From positions 1,643,445-1,707,444 of the forward strand of contig OU696581.1 of the NCBI GenBank assembly GCA_916048095.2: a stretch of DNA of 64,000 bases, written 5' to 3'. Position numbers and translations under genes: made by a program. Of the stretch, positions 1 through 12,478 are shown one piece after another. Source of the DNA: Sacculina carcini (taxonomy: Eukaryota; Arthropoda; Thecostraca; Sacculinidae). Under the pieces are notes generated by a model. It had not been told where the DNA came from. It saw only the letters and a list, made by a program, of their open reading frames with translations, and made no database searches. Positions within the stretch are counted from its first letter, which is position 1, and each line of letters starts with the position of its first letter.

Positions 1-235
1 CAACAGCCCCTGTACACCCAACAGTAAATGATGGTACCAGATATCAGTCATGTGTTGTGTCATGCATTCTGGGGAGGTGGCCCTCTCTAATACGTCTTAC
101 ATCCTTGTGGCGTCATAGCGTGGAGAGGGTTGGTTCTGCGGTGACAACGAGCTGCACGGAGGGACACACCTGTGTGTGTTCATAAGCTTCGACTTCTTCC
201 CGTGTAGCAGCTGTCACTTAGGCCTTCAACCTTCT
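1..235 (+). mobile_element. tRNA-Val-derived SINE, copy 1 (head cut by window edge)
   Basis: Matches the body and tail shared by all copies: GTACCAGATATCAGTCATG, GCATTCTGGGGAGGTGG, CATAAGCTTCGACTTCTTCC, CGTGTAGCAGCTGTCACTTA. Confidence 0.85.
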
Positions 236-562
236 CCGTTTTTTATCATACAAAATTTAGCATGGTTTAACATATGCTATTTGATTTTTCGTAGCTTCTA
301 CTGTATTTCACGTAGTAATTAGAACATTTTTTCTACCATATTTTCTCTCTATTTTTGTATCATAATTATTTCGGACAGAAAAATCACACTTTCACACAGA
401 TCAACTAATGATTTGAACACAAATATATTGTTTTTGTTTTCGTGTGTTTGCTCGCGTTTCGCATGATGTATCGATAGATACAACCAATTTTGTCATACTA
501 ATCGAGTAATATATAGATGTGATGTTTCCAGATTATGAAATTTAGACTTGCTTCAAGATAGA

Positions 563-598
<36 letters not shown>

Positions 599-601
599 CA
601 G

Positions 602-3024
602 TGGCGTGTGCGACCGCTGGTGGCCGGGCGCGTGTGTGTATGTCTGTCTGTGGTTGGGAGAGCAGCGCCATCTGTCGGAGTTGTTGATAACCACCGCTCC
701 ACCGTTGTCTCGAGAATCACGCTTCTAGCCGAGTCGGCCGATGTAAGTGATCCGATGTTTGTGGACTCCGTGGTGGTGTAGTGGTGGCACACCCGCCTCA
801 CAAGCGGGAGGACCGTGGTTCAAATCCCGGCGGAGCAGAATTTCATTGGGCGAATTCTATAATCCAACAGCCCCTGTCCACCCAGCAGTAAATGATGGTA
901 CCAGATATCAGTCATGTGTTGTGTCATGCATTCTGGGGAGGTAGCTCTCTCTAATACGTCTTCCGTCCTTGTGGTGTCATATCGTGGAGAGGGTCGGTTC
1001 TGCGGTGACAGCGAGCTGCACGGGACACACCTGTGTGTGTTCATAAGCTTCGGCTTCTTCCCGTGTAGCAACTGTCACTTAGGCTTTTAGCCTTTAACCT
1101 TTAATCCCTCAGTCTGTCTTTGTATGTAATAGTAATGGTAATGTATTGCCACAACAAACACAATAAATGCAATATTTATTGCGTGCAGTAGCATAGTCTG
1201 TCAAGCCAGTTTTTGGCTTCTTAATAGACAAAGACAAAAAACGCATTATGCGAGAAACTTAGCAAAAATCCTTCAAACTAGTTGAACATGAAAACGTATA
1301 ACATTAAACATATATATGAACATTTATATACTGAGCAGAAAACTTGACAGTTCACGAAGTTGACAATACAAATTCACACATAATGTGAGTGTGTATGTGT
1401 GTGTCTGTTTCTTTTTGGATCTTTAGAAGTTCTGTTTTTTAATTTGCTTGTTTTTTATTTACTCACGCATGTTTTTGACTTCTACATTTGATGGCTCATA
1501 GAGACGGTCGTTTTAGCGCGCGTTACAAACGACAGTCGCATTTAAATTCAAGATGTTCATAGTGCAGCTCACTGCATATATTTCTAATTTACGTTGAGTT
1601 TATATTGGGTGGTATATTTGGTTTTTGGCATCAAGCGACGCGTCATATGGTTTTTTTGCGGTGAGTTTCAATGTGGCTTTTTCAGCAATCTCATTTCGTA
1701 TGTTTGTTATTTCTAGTAGCGCTTACGTGTGGGCCTTTTGCGTGTCTATATGTATCATTTTTGTATTTCAACCACGTATTGTCATAAACAAATGAGCAAT
1801 TTCAATATATAACATAGCATCAATTAGCAAAAAGACTCCTCTACAGCTAATGCTCATAGACGGGCTTACATTTCACATGTACCGATAGAAATTTATAAAC
1901 ACATACAGTACAAATACATGAACATGCACAGATATAAAAGCATATACACATATACAAACATGCGCAGTATGTACATAAATACGCACACACTCATAATCAC
2001 ATGTGTGTGTGTGTGTGTGTACTGACAGTTGTGTTTTGCCAGCGATGCACAGCCGACGGCCGCTTTCGCTGTGAATTTTGGCAGCGTGCCAGAACAATGC
2101 ACCAGCACACTGCCTGTCTCGCTGGTCAATCGTTCCAGATGCGCCGTGCCTGTGGTGATCAGCGTGAGTGAGATTTTCTCGTAGCTTGGCACCATCAAAC
2201 TATCTCATAGTTGGTTGGACTCTGTGGTGTAGTGACAGCACACCCGCCTCACAAGCGGCAGGTCCGTGGCTCAAATCCCGGTGGAGGCGAATTTTATAAT
2301 CAAACAGCCCCTCTTCACCCAGCAGTAAATGGTACCAGATATCAGTCATGTGTTGTGTCATGCATTCTGGGGAGGTGGCCCTCTTTAATACGTACTCCGT
2401 CCATGTGGCGTCATAGCGTGGAGAGGGTTGGTTCTGTGGTGACAGCGAGCTGCACGGTACACACCTATGTGTGTTCATAAGCTTCATTTTCTTACCGTGT
2501 AGCAGCTGTCACTTATGCCTTTAACCTTTAATCAAACTTTTTTCGTATAGCAGTCTTAGTGCGTTATTGTTCCTGCTGGATATTCTGGTTTTCCTGCTGC
2601 AGAGATATATGTGTTGGTGCCGGAGTTTTGTGTATGTTTTGCTTGATCTTTTGTTTAATTGGTCTTACAGTATATTACGGCGTGTCAATAACTCGTTCAT
2701 ATTAATGCTTGACTCCCAATGACGGGTGTTGTTCTGCTGAGGCAATGTGTTTGTATGTGTGTGTGTAGATTTTTTCCTTATATTTGTATTCATTACCATA
2801 CACAAGCAGCCAATTCAATTATAACAAAATGAGATCAATATAATATGGCAAATGTCCATCAAGCATAGGCTTGTTAATGAACATAAGAAATATTACAGTG
2901 TCAACACCATTTCGCTAATATTTACCAACACAGACCGTATGAGTAATTTGTATTCATGCCACTGTGAATATATGCTGTTTCAAAGGCCTAGGCTAGATAA
3001 GTATGTCTGTGTGCGTGTGTGTAT

Positions 3025-3065
<41 letters not shown>

Positions 3066-3586
3066 TGTTTGTATGTGTGTGTGTGTGTTAGGTGACTTCA
3101 ACCGACGGGCTATTCGAGCTGCTTCAGCCAGACTCATTGAACAAGGCCACCACCACCACTGCTCCAGTTATATCTTCAAACGGCACGTGTCACCAGCTTC
3201 GTCTGCTGGTCGAACCACGTGGCGCCGACGACCACTGGCGCCCCGCCACGTGTCACGTGCAGCTGCGCACACCGCTACTGTCTGGTAAGCACAGCGGCAC
3301 GTGAATTGGTCCTCTCGGCCGTTTTCTATCTTTGACAGGAACAGCGAGTTCAGTGTGTGTACAATACAGCCAATACTGTGTCTGTTTGTAATGTTGAGCG
3401 AAGGTGTATTTCCCGTGCTATACTATGCTCTTTATTGCAGTCAATCTAAGCATATGTTCTTGCACAAACACACAAACACTCACACAAATACAGACACACA
3501 AACACACACACACACATTACATTACATTAAGACATTTAGACATACACACATTTAGACATTAAGACATACACATTACATTACATTAA

Positions 3587-3633
<47 letters not shown>

Positions 3634-5571
3634 TCAGGTGGATTGTGAGAATTCTCACAGTTGACATTTGATGGCTCGTTTCCTCGTTATCAGTGTTTAC
3701 AAGTGTTGACTGGGTGATACTTGAATTGTTTTTCGTTCCAATTGGTGTGTTTTTCATTGGCTTGAAACTAGTTTACGTGTGCATTTGTGTGTGTGTGTGT
3801 GTGTGTGTGTGTATGCTTGTGTGTATGTCGACTGCAGGCACAGATGAGTTTGACGCTGACTCAAACATGTTGCGTGATATCAGCGCTGGCATCACGGTGC
3901 GTCTCGACACATCGGCGACGCAACATCGTGTCGCTGCAACATTGCACGCTTGCTCATCATCATCAACATCGTCATTATTGGCCGAGGCAGGGCCGGTGTT
4001 GGTGACGTGCAATGTGGCGGCGACGCTGGGGCGCGTGCGTCTTCATGTGCGCTCCAGCGATCCTCTGATTATGCACTGCGCCGCGACACAAGCCGAGCTG
4101 GCCAGCACGCTTGCTCTGCGCAACTCCGGTACGTGCCGCCTCTGTCAATTTTACCTCTCGTGTCTATTTGACTCACAATGTTTCGCTCCGTTTGCAGTGG
4201 CGGCGCCAGTATTTTTTCGGTGGATGGGGGGGCTAAGTGTAATAAGATGCGGGGGCTTGGCGAAACATGACGAACTGCACTAGAAATGCTAATAGTCAGG
4301 ATTTGTGGAGGGATTCAGAAAGGTGTGTTTTGGCATAAATTTTTTGGATGGCTTCAATTCCTCCACGCCCCTCCTTGGCGCCGAAACTTCTCCTCTTATT
4401 CTCGTCATCTATTTTTATCTCCGTTTTGCTTATTCATACACACACACACACATACACAGGTAGCATTGCGATGAAGTTGGCGGTGCGCGTGTGTCTTGCC
4501 GATTCTGTGAGCGACGGTGGCAGCTGTGTCGAGTCTCTGTCGCAAGCCAGCGTGGACCGTCATTGCTGTATGAGCGTGTCGCCCGACCTGCTGACAGTTG
4601 CGGCGGGCAGTCAGCGTGCGCTAGAGCTCAGCTGGCGCCGCCCACCGTCGTCGTCGTCATTGATGACGTCACAGTGTTTGCGTCATCGGCTGCTGCTGCA
4701 AGTACAGCCGGCCGGGCAGACGTTTGAGCTGGCCGTACACGGTGCTGTTGACATTACGCCAGCATAATTAATTACACGCTAATCGAGTAGCATGAGAAGA
4801 GTGCAGGTGCACAATTGCCACTATGCGGTGGCTCCATGTAGCGGAAGCTCCCAAAGATTGTAGACTGGAAGATAGATAAAAAAGTATAGCATTCTAGGGA
4901 GAGTAGAGTTTGAAAACAGAATAATAAATACATAACAATAAACAATTCATCCGATATCACTCCATAATGTCACTCTTCAATAAATAACAATCAACAATAA
5001 ATATGTGATTGAATAAACGACAACTATTATTCACATGCACACACACACACACACACATACACACGTGTATATAAACACACTCAGTCGGTTAGATTGACAT
5101 GAATAATGCCATGTGTTTTTATCATTCCGAATTCGTTGATTTTCGTCTGTGGTGACCTCCTGTGACATTTATTTTGATGGAGCATTTGAATTTAGTGGAT
5201 TTCTTAGCGTTGTTGTAGAAATGAAGGGTTGACTCATTAGACATGTTATAATATATTGATTAACGATTATTCAATTGATAGCTAGATACAAGTTGCCACA
5301 ATTGTATGTATGTGTGTGTGTGTGTGTTTGTGTAGTTGTAATTGGCGGATCGGACAACGTCCAAGTTGCTCGTCAGCCAATCTCTGACGATATGACTGAC
5401 GAGTGTGTTTCACGACAAAAGAATGAACAAACCTGCACCGCCCCAGTGTGGTAATTATTATTTTTATTATTATAATTATTATTAGGATCAATTGACAAGG
5501 TTAAATAGATTAACAGTGCTAACGATGACACACTAGAAATGTAACAAGGCGAAGTGAAATCAGAACTGCTC

Positions 5572-5607
<36 letters not shown>

Positions 5608-6739
5608 ACACACACTTGCACACACACACACATACACACATGTACAACAATAGTTAAGAATAATTGAAGCAATAGTGATTAAATAGACAGATAAACAAGC
5701 GTCATTCAAATATCACTGCGTTTATAACTGATCGGTTAATTAGCTTTTATGTATGAAACATATCAGTTAGTTGATAAATATACATCCAGTTGGACTGAGC
5801 ATTGTGGCTTAATCAGTATTTTATTTACCTAGCGATATATGTGTGCTTGTTTGTGTATGCTGGCTTCATCGCACTGCTGTTATTGACACAGTTTGAGCGA
5901 CGACGCGCCGGCACCGAACAAAAACTCGGCCGTCACTGGTGTTGTGAGCGCGCCCGGCAAGAAACTCGCGGTCGCAGTCCAGCCTACTCGGCCTCCGTTG
6001 TCGCTGCTGCAGCCTTGTCTGCTCACCGCGCCGCCGCCGCCGCCGGGGCCGGGGTCGAATGACGCCGACTTGCGCGTCAGGCCGGCGGGCTCAACAGTCG
6101 GGTTAGTCTGGCATATTGCGTGTGTGTGTGTATGTTGTGTGTTTTTAGACTGCACATACGTCAGTGGCGGCCACAAGGAGGGCTTAGAGCGGCTGAATGC
6201 CCCCCCCCCGCTTTGTAAAAGGGGAGTTTCCCCTCCGGACAAAATGCAAAGGAATGTTATAAAATGCTGAATAAAATACGTTTCCTTAATACTTCGTTTT
6301 TATTTTTATATTTTTCATATAGGTATAAAAAGGCTAGTGGGAGGTGCGACAAGTGATTGCTGATTTGAAAAGGGTGCCATTACTGAAAAATATTAACAAC
6401 CACTGCTCTATATGAAAAGCGAGACAACAATACCAATATAGCTCCATATGTGTATGTGTGTGTGTGTGTGTGTGTGTGTATATACTCACCTATTATTGCT
6501 CGCCTATTTGTTAAACATGATCTGTGTTCGTACTGTCCTGTCTCCAGCCAACCCTCCAACCTATCTTCCCTGAAATTCCTAGTATTTTACATTATCCAAT
6601 CTTTATACTTCCTATACTGTTAGCTCCTACAATATCCTCCCCTAACTGATTCCAGACATCAACACACCTGCATATGGGAAACTATACTTCTTAACATCTC
6701 TTAAACATCTAGTCCTCTCCAGTTTGTATCTTGCGGAAG

Positions 6740-6838
<99 letters not shown>

Positions 6839-8096
6839 GTGTGTGTGCAGGCTGTTGTGGTTGCTTTCGAGGATTGTGTGTATCGATATGACCAAGGAAG
6901 AGTTGGAGAGTGCGACACACACAGGGAGAGAGGGGTGGATAGGAGCGATTGAGATTCCTCACACGCTCCGCCAGAACGCTGTGTGTATATGATTGTATGT
7001 GTGTGACTCTTGCCTGAATTATCCCAAATGTGCATGTGTGTGTGTGTGTCGGTAGTGGTGCTGCATTGGACACAGTATCGGCCAGTATCGGCGCTATGGT
7101 TCAACTTCGCAGCAGTCACTCTCAGCTCAGCTGGCTGGCGGTGGTGGTCGGTCTGGCGTCTAGGCGCTCGCTGGTACTGCGTAACTGCTGCAATCATGAT
7201 GTGCCGCTGCGTATCACCGTGCGACACTCAACAATGTTCTCAGTCAGCTAAACACACGCACGCACGCACACGCCCTCTCTCCTCGCTCAGTTCTCTGCTC
7301 TTTTTATGCTCTCTTTTTCGTCTGCGCAAGCTTTACTTCTCCCTAGAGTTGGCTCTCGGCGCAAATGTTCCCGTTTGTTTATGTATTTTCTCACGGTTTG
7401 GCGCCATTTCTGACAGTTGCTGTTGCACGTCATTTTTCCATAGCTTACTCTGCTAGATTGGGTCACCATCTAGCCGATATTCCAGCCTTGAATAATTTGA
7501 GTTTTTCTGTCTCACGCTCTCAGGTTTTATTGATCTTTATCATTATTAATTTATTCGGTGATTTTTATTTGAATTTTTTGGTGCTTTTCATTCCCACACT
7601 CAGTATTTTTATGTAATCACATTTCTGTGTGTTTTGTGAATCTCATGTTAACCTTTGCTACTTAGTTTTTCCACCTTAGGTATACATTTGTGTGTGTGTG
7701 CGTGTGTGTGTGTGTGTGTGCTGGGGTAGTTTGACCGTCATTGCCTGATGGAGGCTGACGGAGCCAGCGCTCCGCCGCCGCCGCCGTCGGCCGCAGCGGC
7801 TGTCCGGCACGGAACCGGCACGGAGCGGCAGCTGGACGTCACCCTGCCGGCGCGAGGCGACAGACAAGTGGACTTATTGTTCCGGCCGACCGGCGCCGTT
7901 GGTGAGCGCGGCCTGCTGGTTATAAAGCCGCGATCTCGCCGTCACGAGGCTGCCGCTATCGATGCCGCCGATAGCAAGCCAATCAAGTTCTCGGTGCGTG
8001 TAGCGCTGTTTGTGTGCATTCTATCGCTAAGCGATTGTTCGTGCTGGAAATTCTATGCTGTGTTGCACGACTACATAGAACGCTTTGTGTGTGTGT

Positions 8097-8128
<32 letters not shown>

Positions 8129-11106
8129 TTAAGTGTGTGTAAGTGTATGTAAGTGAATGTGTGTCTGTAAATGTGTGAGTGTATGTAAGTTAATGTGTGT
8201 GTAAGTGTATGTAAGTGAATGTGTGTCTGTAAATGTGTGAGTGTATGCAAGTGAATGTGTGTGCGTTCAAGTGTATGTAAGTGAATGTGTGTGTAAGTGA
8301 ATGTGTGTCTGTAAATGTCTGAGTGTATGTAAGTGAATGTGTGTCTGTAAATGTGTGAGTGTATGTAAGTGAATGTGTGTGCGTTCAAGTGTATGTAAGT
8401 GAATGTGTTTGTGTAAGTGTTTGTAAGTGAATGTGTGTCTGTGTAAGTGTGTGAGTGTATGTAAGTGAACGTGTGTGCGTTTAAGTGTATTTAAGTGAAT
8501 GTTTGTGTGTGTGTGTGTGTGTGTCTATGTGTTTGTCAGGTACCGTTGCTGGCATACAGCGGGTTGTCGCGTGTCACTTGTGTGGGCGAGACGGGCGAGG
8601 GTTGCGCGCACGTGGGTCGGGCACGTCGAGGCGCCGCCGTGCAGACACGCCTGTTTGTACGCAACAGCGGCGATCGCACGGCGTTCGTCAAGTGCTCTCT
8701 CTTCTGGGGTAACTGACTCTTTCCTCTCTTTCTGCATGTGTGTGTTCGTGAATGTGTGTGTGTATTTGTATTGCGCGAGTTTGATGTTAAAATTTGGTGG
8801 CCGCGAAAGAGCCGTATTTTCTACACATCTATATGATATAATTACGCATTTGAACACAGCAGTAGGGAAGGCTATGTTCGCGTGTAATTTTTCGGGGGCA
8901 AAGCCTCACGGCCCCGGCTGGAACACCGCAGGTCCGGCCGCCACACAGGTTATCGCAGTCACGGCCAGCACAGAAAACTGTACGGCTGCGCGCATACGAA
9001 ACCCGCCTTGCGGCAATTGGGCTATCACTTTAAGAAACGAACCCATCCGTTTCACCTCGCCAGGGAATCGAACCCTGGACCTCTCGTGCACAGAGCGTGC
9101 GTCTTAGCCACATCTACACAAACGCATGCACACACATACACACAGTTTTAATGGACTGTCTTCTAAATCGCCTTGCATAAGATAGCCAGCAAATTAGCCA
9201 GTGTTGAAGAATAATACAATGTGTGTGTATGTGTGTGTGTGTGTGTGCTTGTCAGACGAGAATTGTCGTGTGCCGGTGCCCGTTCACCAGTGCATTGTCA
9301 GTCCGGAACGCATGCTGCTGCCGCCGGGCAAAATCGCTCAGCTGGCCGTGGCGCTGCGAGTGCCACCTGGTGGCGAGTCGAACAACTATCTGTCTAGTGG
9401 CGACACGTGCGTTTTGGCGCATGTGCAAGTGGTGTCGGGCGATGAGATTCTGCGGCAAGCGCTCAAACGGTGTGTTTGCGTGTGGGTTTTGTGTGTGCGT
9501 GTGTGTCCTTTTAGTTTGTTAGTGATAATACACAGGTTGAAGGTAGTGGCACGGTGTCAAGTTTGTTGGCCCATCAAACCAGTGCTATCTGCATCATACC
9601 AGCTGAGAATTTCAAACATCCTTGTGATGCTTCATAGCTGCGCTAATGCCCCAAACATCAGCCTAGTCTTACAAACGTCTGTTGAATTCGGCCATACAAA
9701 GCTATACAAGGCATTTGCTTAGCACATTTTCCAGCCATTGTTGACGGTGTAATTTGACACTAGACCAGTTGTTCTCAACCTTTTTTCTCACTGATTCCCC
9801 ACTTGTTAATGAGCCATCTCTTCATTTTACACAACACAGCGCTGATAAATTCAATAAATTCAGTTGTTACATCAAAGTAAATGTCAAGGTGTCATTAGAA
9901 ACAGAAATAAACGAATTTGAATTGTTAAAAACACACATAGTTGTCCTGTTCTGTCCTACCTTTAGCTTCCCACTTGGCAACTCTTCCATTCCCCACCAGT
10001 GGGGAATTCTCCACAGGTTAAGAGTCGCTGCACTAGACGTCTTTTCGTGGAACTATTATTGTACTATGTATAACGTGATGTTACTTGCGTTGATGGATTT
10101 TCAGGTAATGCTAGTCTTGGCAACATTGTGTACGATTATGATGATGCTTGATGTATATTTCACACCGAGAATAGAGGTATAAATACGTAATTGCAACATT
10201 CAACATACACTCGCACAGACACACAGACACTTATTGCAGGCTAAACAATTATAAACATTAATTTTTATAACAATTTAATACATATATATAGATATATTAT
10301 ATTTGGTATTGCACTATTGGACTTTCTTCAGTAGTCTTCTCCACTCTTCGTCACCCATTTTGCTGCAGTCTTCGAAGGACTGCCAAATGACAGAGAATGC
10401 AGTCCTTACGATGCTGACTCCATTACAAATGTTCAGTTGTTATAATTACCTTTTTTATGTTGTTTCCTCTGCTATTGTGTATATGGTGTACACATGTATG
10501 TAGATGTCTGACAACAACAACTTCCAACTGTTGCAGAAACGTGCGTCGCATAGCGCAGCCAATTCTCAGTGGCTCTGTATTTGTGTGTGTGTGTGTGTTT
10601 GCAATATAAATGTTTCAATAAATGAAATGAAAATGTGTGTGTGTATGTATGTAGGTGAGTGAGTGTTCGTGATTGTGTATGTTTATGACTCTTGTGCTTG
10701 ATCGTGTGTGTGTGTGTGTGCTTTTACAATGCCGCATTGTAAATATTGTACTGTCTGCGCATCTGAGACATTGTGTAGAGATTGCGCAATATAAATGTTT
10801 CAATAAATGAAATGTGTGTGTGTGTGTGTGTGTCAGTGTGACGTCTGACAAGGTCGACCCTGACAACCGTTGGTCTAGTGAGCGAGTGTTGTTGAGTGAA
10901 CTGCGACGTGACAGTTTGTGGCCCGCCGTTGCTCATCAATCGCCGTCTTCTGCTTCGTCATCTAGCGAACATCCTCTGCACGGACTCAAGAGACTGACAG
11001 AGACGCTTCTCACGTCGCTTCAACGTCTTCAGGTTCCTCTCACAGGTGGATTTTTCCTGCGCAGCACTTTAACCCACGCCGATTCCCGCCAGCACATTGT
11101 TGGCAT

Positions 11107-11143
<37 letters not shown>

Positions 11144-12159
11144 TGTGTGTGTGTGTCTGTGTGTGTGTGTCCTGTTTCTCAGAATCAGTTTTGACCAGCA
11201 TGGTGTAGGGCTTTGGGTATTTACAAGCTTAATTTGCGGGCACGTTGTTCATATGCATGCATGTGTGTGCTTGTGTGTTTGACAGGATAGCCTGATCCTT
11301 TCCTGCCGGCCAAACTCCTCACCACATCCTGTATGGCCAAACTCCTCACCACATCCTCTTCACCACTGATCTACACAGACCTACACATAGACCTGTCCAC
11401 CTAATGTATGTCCTCACGAAGCATGAACCAACTGTATGTGTATGTGTGTACTCACCTATTTGTACTCACCTATTTGTTTACCACAGGAGATGAGCTATGC
11501 TCGTGCTGTCCTGTCTCCAACCCACCCTCTAACCTGTCTTCCTTGAAATTCCCAGTATTTCACACTATCCAGTCTTTCTTTAAATGCTCATACGCTATTA
11601 GTTCCTACAATATTCTCCCCTAACTGATTCCAGACATCAACACAACTATATGGGAAACTATACTTCTTAACATCTCTTAAACATCTAGTCCTTTTCAGTT
11701 TTTTTCCATGACCCCTCTTGCCTGAATTATCCCAAACTATACAATCATCCCTATCTAACTTTTGCATACTTATTCTATGTCTAAAAATATTAATCAAGTC
11801 GCCCCTTAGCCTACGTTGTTCTAAAGATGGTAAACCAAGCACTTTTAGTCTTTCCTCATACGACAAACTACACATGCTATCAACCATTCTAGTCGCTGTC
11901 CTCTGAATTCTTTCCAATTTCCGCTTGTTCTTTATCTTCTTTATCTTGTGTGCGTGTGTGTGTGTGTGTGTGTGTATGTGTGTGTGTGTGAGCAGTGTGT
12001 GTTGTCGACGGCAACTCGGCGGCGTCAATGTCGTTGTCTCCCGCGGCGGCTGCGGCGGCGGCCGATATGACCCAGCTGCACGCCGAGGACACGCTGCGAA
12101 ATGCGCCGCTAGATGATACCGTCGTCAGCCGCGCAGAGGGCGCCACTTTGGACGGCTGA
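602..12159 (+). CDS. CEP192: CEP192/Spd-2-like centrosome scaffold protein, C-terminal part (5' end outside window)
   Basis: Family role: centrosomal scaffold that recruits pericentriolar material and mitotic kinases. Inferred exons: 602-742, 2029-2163, 3092-3284, 3838-4128, 4460-4741, 5336-5450, 5892-6101, 7056-7242, 7730-7993, 8540-8708, 9256-9469, 10537-~10575, 10837-11045 and 11996-12159 (TGA at 12157). Phases agree at every junction except around the tiny 10537 exon. About 870 residues are present. Several ASH/MSP-like beta-sandwich repeats are visible: VNFGSVPEQC...LPVSLVNRS (exon 2), RSLVLRNCCNHDVPLRITV (exon 8), LDVTLPARGDRQVDLLFRP (exon 9). The diagnostic CEP192 stretches are PLLAYSGLSRV...VRNSGDRTAFVK (exon 10) and SGDEILRQALKR then NVRRIAQPIL (exons 11-12), which align with the vertebrate GDEI-RQ region. 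The protein then ends after an Ala-rich tail, without the last ASH domains of vertebrate CEP192. Exon 5 reads to TAA at 4765 if unspliced; a weak donor at 4742 restores phase to exon 6. Donors at 4742 and 7243 are non-canonical (GTGCTG, GTCAGC). Confidence 0.82.
763..1103 (+). mobile_element. tRNA-Val-derived SINE, copy 2, full length
   Basis: Head GACTCCGTGGTG-TGTAGTGG (A box) and GTGGTTCAAATCC (B box). The anticodon arm CCCGC-CTCACAA-GCGGG places CAC at the anticodon, identifying tRNA-Val(CAC) as the source. It begins 20 bp after the donor of the first CEP192 exon. Confidence 0.9.
2216..2533 (+). mobile_element. tRNA-Val-derived SINE, copy 3
   Basis: Full head, body and tail in a CEP192 intron, about 50 bp after the exon ending at 2163. 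Confidence 0.88.
3588..3631. repeat. (CA)n microsatellite
   Basis: Pure CA, about 22 units, in a CEP192 intron. Confidence 0.95.
4195..4385. mobile_element. hAT-type MITE, CAGTGGCGGCGCC family, CEP192 intron
   Basis: Starts CAGTGGCGGCGCCAG, has the family interior GGGGGCTTGGCGAAACATGA, ends near CCTTGGCGCCG; the last bases of the right terminus are lost. Confidence 0.65.
6162..6245. mobile_element. hAT-type MITE fragment, CAGTGGCGG family
   Basis: CAGTGGCGGCCACAAGGAGGG with the GGCTGAATGCCCCCC interior; right end missing. Confidence 0.5.
6478..7029 (-). mobile_element. LINE 3' fragment, antisense, interrupted by a CA repeat
   Basis: 6478-6720 matches 11450-11705 closely. Minus-strand peptide LERTRCLRDVKKYSFPYA is the C-terminus of a CR1/Jockey-like reverse transcriptase ORF. 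GCCTGAATTATCCCAAA at 7012 continues it past a (CA)45 tract. Confidence 0.72.
6745..6835. repeat. (CA)n microsatellite, about 45 units
   Basis: Uninterrupted CA inside the LINE fragment of a CEP192 intron. Confidence 0.95.
8095..8525 (+). repeat. UG-rich minisatellite leading into a CEP192 acceptor
   Basis: Alternating units such as GTGTATGTAAGTGAATGTG and GTCTGTAAATGTGTGA repeat about ten times and merge into (TG)n just before the exon at 8540. Confidence 0.8.
8838..9115 (-). mobile_element. Second tRNA-derived SINE family, copy 1
   Basis: Minus strand carries GGTCCAGGGTTCGATTCCC (perfect B box) and an A-box region at the right end. It shares about 270 bp at high identity with 53750-54052, including GGCTATGTTCGCGTG and GGCAAAGCCTCACGGCCC. 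Located in a CEP192 intron. Confidence 0.75.
9766..10030. mobile_element. hAT-type MITE with CAG...CTG ends and perfect 8-bp target duplication
   Basis: Left end CAGTTGTTCTCAACC, right end GGTTAAGAGTCGCTG. Flanks CACTAGAC at 9758-9765 and again at 10031-10038. Interior shared in inverse orientation with 61004-61278 and 18545-18784. Confidence 0.9.
11450..11935 (-). mobile_element. LINE ORF2 C-terminal fragment plus 3' tail, antisense
   Basis: Minus strand encodes KLERIQRTATRMVDSMC, LSYEERLKVLGLPSLEQRRL, RGDLINIFRHR and LKRTRCLRDVKKYSFPY, the common C-terminal region of CR1/L2/Jockey-type non-LTR reverse transcriptases. Bounded on both sides by TG repeats, and placed just before the last CEP192 exon. 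Confidence 0.85.
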
Positions 12160-12472
12160 GGCAGCACGTCGAGGCGATGTAGTCTTATGAGAATATGAAT
12201 GTTGGTTGTGGGATGACAGTTAATTTATGGTGCTGTGGATTTCTGGTGGACAATTGGCGTGTGATTTTGCGTGTTTCGATTTTTTTGTTTTTTTTTCATT
12301 ATCTCAGTGGTTGGATTTTTCTTGGCTCTTGGCTGGCTATATTGACATCCATCATCAAATAACGCTCGTGCATGCACCCGGAAGAAAACAGCCGAAATGT
12401 TTGCCTAGATGTGACAATATTTCAGATTTGTATGAATAACGTGTATGTTTTACTCTTAACGACGATCACTCG

Positions 12473-12478
12473 AATAAA
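12473..12478 (+). promoter_or_regulatory. Polyadenylation signal AATAAA for the CEP192-like gene
   Basis: A canonical AATAAA lies about 315 bp after the TGA of the last CEP192 exon. It is the first good signal on the sense strand and would give a short AT-rich 3' UTR. Confidence 0.5.

Noticed and set aside
763-850. Functional tRNA-Val gene
   Set aside because: The tRNA-like head is always followed by the same SINE body and has mispaired stems; no copy stands alone with an intact acceptor stem.
4460-4767. Gene end at TAA 4765-4767, making two separate ASH-domain genes
   Set aside because: A phase-1 donor at 4742 joins the exon at 5336, which in turn fits the exon at 5892 in phase 2; the downstream exons also have no start codon of their own. 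The weak donor leaves some doubt.
8095-8525. CRISPR-like array
   Set aside because: Repeat units are low-complexity variants of TGTAAGTG without unique spacers, in an animal intron.
548-9100. Many short ORFs rich in Cys-Val or His-Thr (e.g. CVCVCV, THTHTH)
   Set aside because: These are translations of (TG)n/(CA)n repeats and carry no coding evidence outside the true exons they run into.
9752-10185. 142-codon + strand ORF (MTLDQLFSTFFL...)
   Set aside because: It lies across a MITE bounded by a perfect 8-bp target duplication; the frame is fortuitous.
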